Source: Candidatus Sumerlaeota bacterium
GTDB lineage: Bacteria; Sumerlaeota; Sumerlaeia; MWCT01
Assembly: GCA_026398545.1 (NCBI GenBank)
Contig: JAPLSR010000069.1
Location: forward strand, 1 to 10,430
DNA length: 10,430 nt
Reading direction: 5' to 3'
Under the pieces are notes generated by a model that saw only the letters and a program-made list of their open reading frames with translations, ran no database searches and was not told the origin of the DNA. Shown here in pieces: positions 5,533 through 10,430 of the stretch (the first letter of the stretch is position 1; every line of letters starts with the position of its first letter). The translations under genes and the position numbers were made by a program.

Positions 5533-7122
5533 GTGAGATACCTGGCTAAACCAATGGAGATATGGGTGTTTCTTCTGGCGCTCACCCTATTTTCTTTAGC
5601 GACTCTGGCGACCGCCGTGCCCTCGCTCGATGAAATCACCAGCGCCTGCATGTTTCTCAAGCCGGGCGATATTCCCGCTGATACCTTTCAGCCGCCCGCC
5701 AAAGCAATCTATGTGGCAACAGAAGCGGATAGCGGTAATGACAACAACAGCGGGCTTTCCTTAGACGCCCCCCTTCTCCATCTCCATAAAGCTATTGAGT
5801 ATGCCAACAATAATCCCGAAACTTCCTTCACAATTTATATCCGGCGCGGCGTGCATTATTATAAAGACGGAGGTGATTACGAGTACCAGCGCATTGAGCG
5901 CGGCAATCTATACATCACTGCCTATCAGGGCGAAGATGTGACCATCCGCCCCTATTACTGGCCCGGCAATCCCACATCCTACAGTAATGAACGCGTATTT
6001 GAGATTTACGGTCCTTATGAAAATATCACCATCGATGGGCTCAAGTTTGAGGGTTGGTCGGCGATTGTGACTGCTGGACTTTTGGACCTCACCACGCCTG
6101 CCCTTCACAACCTCACTATCAAAAATATCTCCGCCACGAAGTTCACACGCCGTGACGACAATCCGGACTTTCACCCCGTTTTCTTTGATACCGCCTACCT
6201 CTCTGAGGATGTCTATGGTGAAGGCAAACATATATACGACAACCCCGACACCGCCCATTACCAGATTGAAAACTTCATCCTTTCCAATATTCATGTGGAA
6301 GGCGTGGACCTGGTAATCAACATCGGTGATGAGAATGACGCCAATGTCCGGGGGTTGCGGATAACGCATTTTGATGCGGTGAACCCGCCGGGACAGGCAG
6401 GCAACAGCTCCTCCGACGCCTTTGCCATTGTCAACAGCTCCAAAATCCTGATTGACCACTGCCGGATTGAAAATATTAACGATGACGGAGTGGACACCAA
6501 GGGTTATAACGTGGCGGTGGTGAATTCTTTTATCACCGGCACTGGCAGGAATGCGGTCAAATTCTGGCGCAACGGAGAGATTATCAACACCATTTTATAT
6601 AACGTCACCCAGATTGATGATGGGGCGATTATTGTGGAGGACGGTCCCTGCCGCATTATCAACAGCGTGCTTCTGCATCATGCGGTTGGGTATGCAGGGA
6701 CGTATGACTATAATGAGCCGACAACGACCACACTGGAGATCGTAAATTCGGTCTTTGGCGAGGTGCAGGATTTTTATGTCAACACGAGCGGCCTGCGGGC
6801 GCATAATAATCGCTGGTTTGACATGCTGAATGACGCCCCCATCATCAGCGGTCTGGTCAATGCGGACAACGCAGACCAGTTGAATGTCCTGCCGAACTGT
6901 TCGGGTAATGCCATGTCCACGAATCAATTCGTGAATCCCGCCGCAGGCGATTTTTCTCTAAAGAGTGGAAGCGACTGGATTGATGCGGGTATCAGCGCGG
7001 GTGTGCGCCTGCCCTCATTTGATTACCGTGGACACCCGCGAATAATCGGCAGCGGCGTGGATATTGGCCCCATTGAATACCAGACGCCGCCCCCACCCGT
7101 GTGCTTCTGGATGTTGTATTGA
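5533..7122 (+). CDS. Secreted right-handed parallel beta-helix protein, polysaccharide-lyase-like
   Basis: A 529-residue exported protein. An N-terminal signal peptide (hydrophobic stretch about 10-28, possible cleavage after Ala28) is followed by IYVATEADSGNDNNSG (59-74), the usual opening of DUF1565/pectate-lyase-fold proteins. Many beta-helix rungs follow (ENITIDGLKFEG, NLTIKNIS, KILIDHCRIENINDDGVDT, EIINTILYN, RIINSVLL, LEIVNSVF). The C-terminus has DWIDAG and SGVDIGPIEYQ, a common ending in such extracellular beta-helix proteins. Asp295, Asp317, Asp318 and Asp321, with Lys343 on a following rung, resemble the calcium-binding acids and catalytic lysine of family 9 pectate lyases in kind and rough spacing. 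That reading is inference. A non-catalytic binding or structural role remains possible. The GTG start is chosen because AAAGGA lies seven bases upstream and the signal peptide begins there. It is the first gene of the exported run; its stop is one base from the next start. Confidence 0.85.
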   Translation: MRYLAKPMEIWVFLLALTLFSLATLATAVPSLDEITSACMFLKPGDIPADTFQPPAKAIYVATEADSGNDNNSGLSLDAPLLHLHKAIEYANNNPETSFTIYIRRGVHYYKDGGDYEYQRIERGNLYITAYQGEDVTIRPYYWPGNPTSYSNERVFEIYGPYENITIDGLKFEGWSAIVTAGLLDLTTPALHNLTIKNISATKFTRRDDNPDFHPVFFDTAYLSEDVYGEGKHIYDNPDTAHYQIENFILSNIHVEGVDLVINIGDENDANVRGLRITHFDAVNPPGQAGNSSSDAFAIVNSSKILIDHCRIENINDDGVDTKGYNVAVVNSFITGTGRNAVKFWRNGEIINTILYNVTQIDDGAIIVEDGPCRIINSVLLHHAVGYAGTYDYNEPTTTTLEIVNSVFGEVQDFYVNTSGLRAHNNRWFDMLNDAPIISGLVNADNADQLNVLPNCSGNAMSTNQFVNPAAGDFSLKSGSDWIDAGISAGVRLPSFDYRGHPRIIGSGVDIGPIEYQTPPPPVCFWMLY

Positions 7123-7123
7123 G

Positions 7124-8155
7124 ATGAAAACAACTTCTTCGCATTCAATGAAGTTAAATATCGCGGCAGGCTGTAAATGCCTGTTATTCGGGTTTGCCGC
7201 TTTCTTAGTCGGCGCGTGTTCGCGGTCGATTTGTCCACGCACCAGCATTGTGCCAGCAAGCTGGCTGTCATCTCCCCGGAAAATCCAACTGGAAATCCTT
7301 GTGCAGGTCGCTATCGAAGAAGTGCTGAAGGGTGAGGCGTTAGCGCGGGAAAACAGCCGTCTTGGACTTCCCGCCGACCTCCCTCCGCAGCTGATGTTCT
7401 GGTCATCCGACCTGCGCAATCACCTCGGACAGCAGGGGGTGGAACTGGTGGAATGCGACCCGCCGCCTACGAACACGGTCAACGACGCAGAGAACGGCAA
7501 CCGGATACTCAATTGGGATTTATCCAAAGACCTGCAATCCGGGACGACGGTGACACTGCATCGGGTGTATAACCTTACAATCAACGCATTCAATCGTCCA
7601 ATTGATGAAAAGTCTTTCGGGGGTTATGATTTATCGGCTCCGCAGGTAGCCTTTTATACGAAATCCGAGCCTTTCCTTGAGCAGACGGAGGGGATATCTC
7701 AAGCGGCGCGGGAAGCCGTCGGAGAGGAAGTCAACCCCTGGGCAAAGGCGCGATTGATATTCCGATGGGTGAGAAGGCACATGGTCTATAAATACCCGCC
7801 GCCGGGAGGGCGCGGGGCGACTGTCGCTTTGCGAGAGGGGCGCGGGGATTGCGGTCAATATGCCGATTTGTTTATTGCAATGTGCCGCAGCGCAGGCGTC
7901 CCGGCTCGGTTCGTCGGAGGATTTGCGCTTAATGAGACCCAACCGGGGCAATCGCCGGTGGTCGGTTCGCACGCATGGGCGGAAGTCCTGCTCCCTGATG
8001 GAAGCTGGGTTCCAGTTGACCCGACGCCGGTCTGGGCAACCTATCAGTTCAGTGATGTTCAGGGGGGGCGCACCGAATTCATGCAAACCGTTACGGAGCT
8101 GAAAACCGGCGTAAAGGCATCCGTGAAAATCGAACGAAAGGCGTCTCAGAGATAA
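7124..8155 (+). CDS. Lipoprotein with transglutaminase-like cysteine protease domain
   Basis: A 343-residue protein with a lipoprotein signal peptide: a hydrophobic stretch (about 19-30) ending VGAC, with Cys32 as the likely lipidated residue. The C-terminal half is a transglutaminase-core domain. Cys243 lies in GRGDCGQYADLF, His283 in GSHAWAEV and Asp299 in WVPVDPT, forming the expected Cys-His-Asp triad. WAKARLIFRWVRRHMVY (206-222) is the usual helix before it. Residues about 50-200 are poorly conserved and of unknown fold. Bacterial members mostly act as peptidases or amidases on peptides or the cell wall, and some cross-link. The substrate here is unknown. The ATG at 7124 follows the upstream TGA by one base, so translation is probably coupled; no strong ribosome site is seen. 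The in-frame ATG at 7148 would also give a complete signal peptide. The 3' end is 37 bases before the dipeptidase. Confidence 0.87.
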   Translation: MKTTSSHSMKLNIAAGCKCLLFGFAAFLVGACSRSICPRTSIVPASWLSSPRKIQLEILVQVAIEEVLKGEALARENSRLGLPADLPPQLMFWSSDLRNHLGQQGVELVECDPPPTNTVNDAENGNRILNWDLSKDLQSGTTVTLHRVYNLTINAFNRPIDEKSFGGYDLSAPQVAFYTKSEPFLEQTEGISQAAREAVGEEVNPWAKARLIFRWVRRHMVYKYPPPGGRGATVALREGRGDCGQYADLFIAMCRSAGVPARFVGGFALNETQPGQSPVVGSHAWAEVLLPDGSWVPVDPTPVWATYQFSDVQGGRTEFMQTVTELKTGVKASVKIERKASQR

Positions 8156-8192
8156 TATTGAAAAAAATCCAATGGCACAAGGAGTTCTGGCA

Positions 8193-9467
8193 ATGCGGTT
8201 ATTCAATTTGGTCATGGTGGTAGGAATTACTCTAATTGCGCATGCGGCATACTCAGCGCAACCCGGGCCCGACAAAATCCCCGCACTCCAACAAGATACC
8301 AGCGGTCAGACTGATGATGCCCTGTTACGCAAAGTCCGGGAGATTCTCCATGAGGTCCCGCTCATTGACGGTCATAACGACACCCCCTGGCAGTATCTGA
8401 AGCGTGTAAACAATAACCTGGACAGACTCAACCTCACCTCCGACACCAGCAGCCTGGAACATCCGATGCGAACCGATCTGCGGCGCCTTCGTGACGGATG
8501 TGTCGGAGCCCAGTTCTGGTCTGCATTCGTTATGCCCCCCAAAGATAATGGAGGTGTTTCTCGCGCCTTCTTTGAGCAGATTGACCTCATTCATCGCATG
8601 ATAACCCGCCATTCCGATTCTCTGGAATTGGCTCAAACGGCTGACGACATCTTGCGCATCCATCGCTCCGGCAAGATTGCATCCCTCATCGCCATCGAAG
8701 GCGGTCACTCCATCGACAACTCTCTTGCAGTGCTCCGGATGTTCTACCTATGCGGCGCACGCTACATGACCCTGACCCATAATCGGAACTGCGACTGGGC
8801 GGATTCCGCAACCGATAAACCGGCTCATGGCGGGCTGACCCCATTTGGACATGAGGTCATACATGAGATGAATCGCCTTGGGATGCTCGTGGACCTTTCA
8901 CACGTCTCTACCGATACGATGCGTCAGGCGCTCGATATTTCCGAGGCGCCGGTCATCTTTTCACATTCCTGTGCACGCGCCCTTTGCGACACTCCCCGCA
9001 ATGTCCCGGATGATATTCTCAAACGCCTATCTGAGAAGGATGGAATTATCATGGTCGCCTTCCTGCCGGATTATATCGCTGGCGAAAATTATACCCTGGA
9101 AAAAGCAGAGGAAAATCGTCTTGAGTCACTCTATCCCGGACAACCCGAAAAGATGCGGGAAGGGATGAGGCATTGGTGGCATACCCAGCATCATACAGAT
9201 GTCAAACTGGCACAGGTTGCCGACCATATTGACCACATTCGCAAAGTGGCTGGTATTGACCATGTGGGCATTGGTTCCGACTTTGATGGATTTGAAGGCG
9301 CTGTTAAAGGTCTTGAGGACGTTTCACGCTTTCCTGCCCTGTTGGCTGAACTTATGCGGCGGGGTTACACCCCGGAAGACATCAAGAAGATCGCCGGTCT
9401 CAACTTTCTTCGTGTTTTTCGGGCCGCCGAGCAAACGGCAGTCCGTATCCAATCCCGGCGACACTGA
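8193..9467 (+). CDS. Exported membrane-type dipeptidase (peptidase M19)
   Basis: A 424-residue zinc dipeptidase of the renal dipeptidase (M19) family, which cleaves dipeptides, including some with a D-residue at the C-terminal side. All metal ligands are visible: His61 and Asp63 (DGHND), bridging Glu169 (IEGGHS), His237 (DLSHVS), His258 (FSHSC) and Asp363 (GSDFDG). The 21-residue His-His spacing equals that of the human enzyme. An N-terminal signal peptide (about 1-22, cleavage near AYSA) indicates export. The ATG at 8193 is chosen because AAGGAG (8179-8184) lies eight bases before it. An ATG at 8172 would put that site inside the gene and spoil the signal peptide. It is third in the exported run, after the transglutaminase-like lipoprotein, and may finish digestion of peptides released outside the cell. 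The end GLNFLRVF has Leu where GGNFLR is usual. Full length, no damage seen. Confidence 0.94.
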   Translation: MRLFNLVMVVGITLIAHAAYSAQPGPDKIPALQQDTSGQTDDALLRKVREILHEVPLIDGHNDTPWQYLKRVNNNLDRLNLTSDTSSLEHPMRTDLRRLRDGCVGAQFWSAFVMPPKDNGGVSRAFFEQIDLIHRMITRHSDSLELAQTADDILRIHRSGKIASLIAIEGGHSIDNSLAVLRMFYLCGARYMTLTHNRNCDWADSATDKPAHGGLTPFGHEVIHEMNRLGMLVDLSHVSTDTMRQALDISEAPVIFSHSCARALCDTPRNVPDDILKRLSEKDGIIMVAFLPDYIAGENYTLEKAEENRLESLYPGQPEKMREGMRHWWHTQHHTDVKLAQVADHIDHIRKVAGIDHVGIGSDFDGFEGAVKGLEDVSRFPALLAELMRRGYTPEDIKKIAGLNFLRVFRAAEQTAVRIQSRRH

Positions 9468-9540
9468 ATCCCCGGACAACCCAAGCCTCGCTTTCCCACC
9501 ACATCCTTTATCCGCAGGCGATTCACCTGATGAGAAAAAA

Positions 9541-10430
9541 TTAACCTACAAAGACGTGTTCTTCGGGATATCGGAATCTTGCCTGTTTCAGCTGTCCTAT
9601 CATCGCCAGACCTATCGTCAGCGGTCCCACGCGTCCGATGAACATCGTCACTGTCAGCGCAAATTTCCCCACGTCGGATAGCTGCGAGGTAATGCCCATC
9701 GATAATCCTGTGTTGCCCAGGGCGGACATGGTCTCGAAGAGTATCTGCAGAAAGGATACCCGTTCCGTCACGCAGAGAAGCAGGAGGTCGGCAATTATTA
9801 CGGCAACGAAAAGAAAAAAGACGGAATATGCCTTGCCGATAATTTCCTGAGGTATCCTCCTCCCGAAAAAATTGGTGTCGCTTTGTCCCCGCAGCTGGGA
9901 ACGTATGGATAGGAGGAGCACTCCCAGTGTTGTTGTTTTAATGCCGCCGCCGGTGCTCCCCGGCGATGCCCCGACAAACATGAGGAGAATGAGCATGACA
10001 AGGCAGGAAGGCGTCAGCGCTCCGATATTCACGGTATTGTAACCATCGGTGGTCGAGGCGGAGATTGTCTGAAAGGACGCCTCCATGAAGCGCTGGGGGA
10101 ATTTTACGGAGGAATCCCATTTCCCGGCGCCCAGGAGAATCACGGTTCCCGCAACCAGCAGGCTGGTGGTAACTATCAAAGCCAGCCTGCTGTGCAGGGA
10201 TAGTCTGAATCGAACTTTCCGGGTCATCCGATACTTTCCCGCTTGAAAAAGGTCCATCAAGACAAAAAAGCCGATGCCCCCGGCAAGCGAAACCAGACTT
10301 ATGGTCATATTCACAAGGATTGAATTTTTGTAGGGCATCAGGCTATCCGGAAAGAGGCAGAATCCGGCGGTGCAGAAGGCTGAAATGGAATGAAACAGTC
10401 CAAGATAGATGGACCTCGGGATGGAATATT
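9541..10430 (-). CDS. ktrB: Potassium channel subunit KtrB/TrkH, N-terminus beyond window
   Basis: The C-terminal 295 residues of a K+ uptake channel protein of the KtrB/TrkH superfamily, an integral inner-membrane protein with four M1-P-M2 repeats. The frame is open to the right edge, so the start is outside. Visible selectivity loops are FHSISAFCTAGFCLF (second repeat, partial residues 12-26), ASTTDGYNTVNIG (third) and SALGNTGLSMG (fourth). The third-repeat gate region shows MFVGASPGSTGGGIKTTT, with the small-residue loop and GGIK found in KtrB. The end FIGRVGPLTIGLAMIG and RYPEEHVFVG is the usual family C-terminus. A cytosolic KtrA/TrkA RCK subunit would be expected nearby, but none is in view. 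It converges on the dipeptidase gene with 73 bases between stops. The KtrB rather than TrkH call rests on these motifs and on the compact C-terminus. Confidence 0.92.
   Translation of the reverse strand, partial: YSIPRSIYLGLFHSISAFCTAGFCLFPDSLMPYKNSILVNMTISLVSLAGGIGFFVLMDLFQAGKYRMTRKVRFRLSLHSRLALIVTTSLLVAGTVILLGAGKWDSSVKFPQRFMEASFQTISASTTDGYNTVNIGALTPSCLVMLILLMFVGASPGSTGGGIKTTTLGVLLLSIRSQLRGQSDTNFFGRRIPQEIIGKAYSVFFLFVAVIIADLLLLCVTERVSFLQILFETMSALGNTGLSMGITSQLSDVGKFALTVTMFIGRVGPLTIGLAMIGQLKQARFRYPEEHVFVG

Noticed and set aside
8172..8192. Dipeptidase start at ATG 8172
   Set aside because: AAGGAG lies inside this extension and is eight bases from the ATG at 8193, which begins a cleaner signal peptide.
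9468..9540. Possible terminator between the convergent dipeptidase and ktrB genes
   Set aside because: Only a four-base-pair stem (CAGG 9515-9518 with CCTG 9526-9529) is visible, and there is no T-run on the correct side for either gene.
9199..9681. A 160-codon plus-strand frame overlapping the dipeptidase end and ktrB
   Set aside because: It runs through two genes in the wrong frame or strand, has no ribosome site, and its protein has no recognisable features.

Overview
The window is a gene-dense bacterial chromosome segment of moderate GC content, with all recognisable genes carried as short, mostly single-direction runs. No rRNA, tRNA, CRISPR array, insertion sequence or phage gene is visible. 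The lipobox-bearing lipoprotein and the classical signal peptides point to a bacterium with an active secretion system. The short tandem octamer and heptamer repeats between genes and the large modular SPFH protein suggest an environmental, possibly uncultivated lineage. I cannot assign a phylum from the sequence alone.

Left half (1-5322), all on the minus strand. Reading in the direction of transcription it starts with a 680-residue SPFH/flotillin-like membrane protein. This is followed by a compact MntA-HepT (MNT nucleotidyltransferase and HEPN) toxin-antitoxin pair in visibly AT-richer DNA. Next comes a PreT/GltD-like Fe-S flavoprotein oxidoreductase, and last glutamate 5-kinase (proB), whose last few residues run off the left edge. 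The preT-proB gap holds two different short tandem repeats. One of them forms the last codons and stop of the preT-like gene and may also supply a promoter for proB.

Middle (5323-5532) is a divergent intergenic region with a candidate promoter for each side. A perfect 6-1-6 palindrome overlaps the -10 box of the SPFH promoter.

Right half (5533-9467), plus strand, is a compact run of three exported proteins: a secreted right-handed beta-helix protein with a pectate-lyase-9-like acidic cluster, a lipoprotein with a transglutaminase/cysteine-protease-like domain, and an exported M19 dipeptidase. The first two are one base apart and the third follows 37 bases later, so co-transcription is likely. 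Together they look like an envelope or extracellular polymer/peptide processing set. The right edge (9541-10430, minus) is the C-terminal part of a KtrB/TrkH potassium channel subunit that converges on the dipeptidase.

The best candidate for something undescribed is the three-gene exported operon opposite the SPFH gene. Other points of interest are the three-module SPFH protein and the gene-terminating, promoter-like tandem repeat. Most other genes are ordinary members of known families. No gene-free stretch exceeds about 210 bases.
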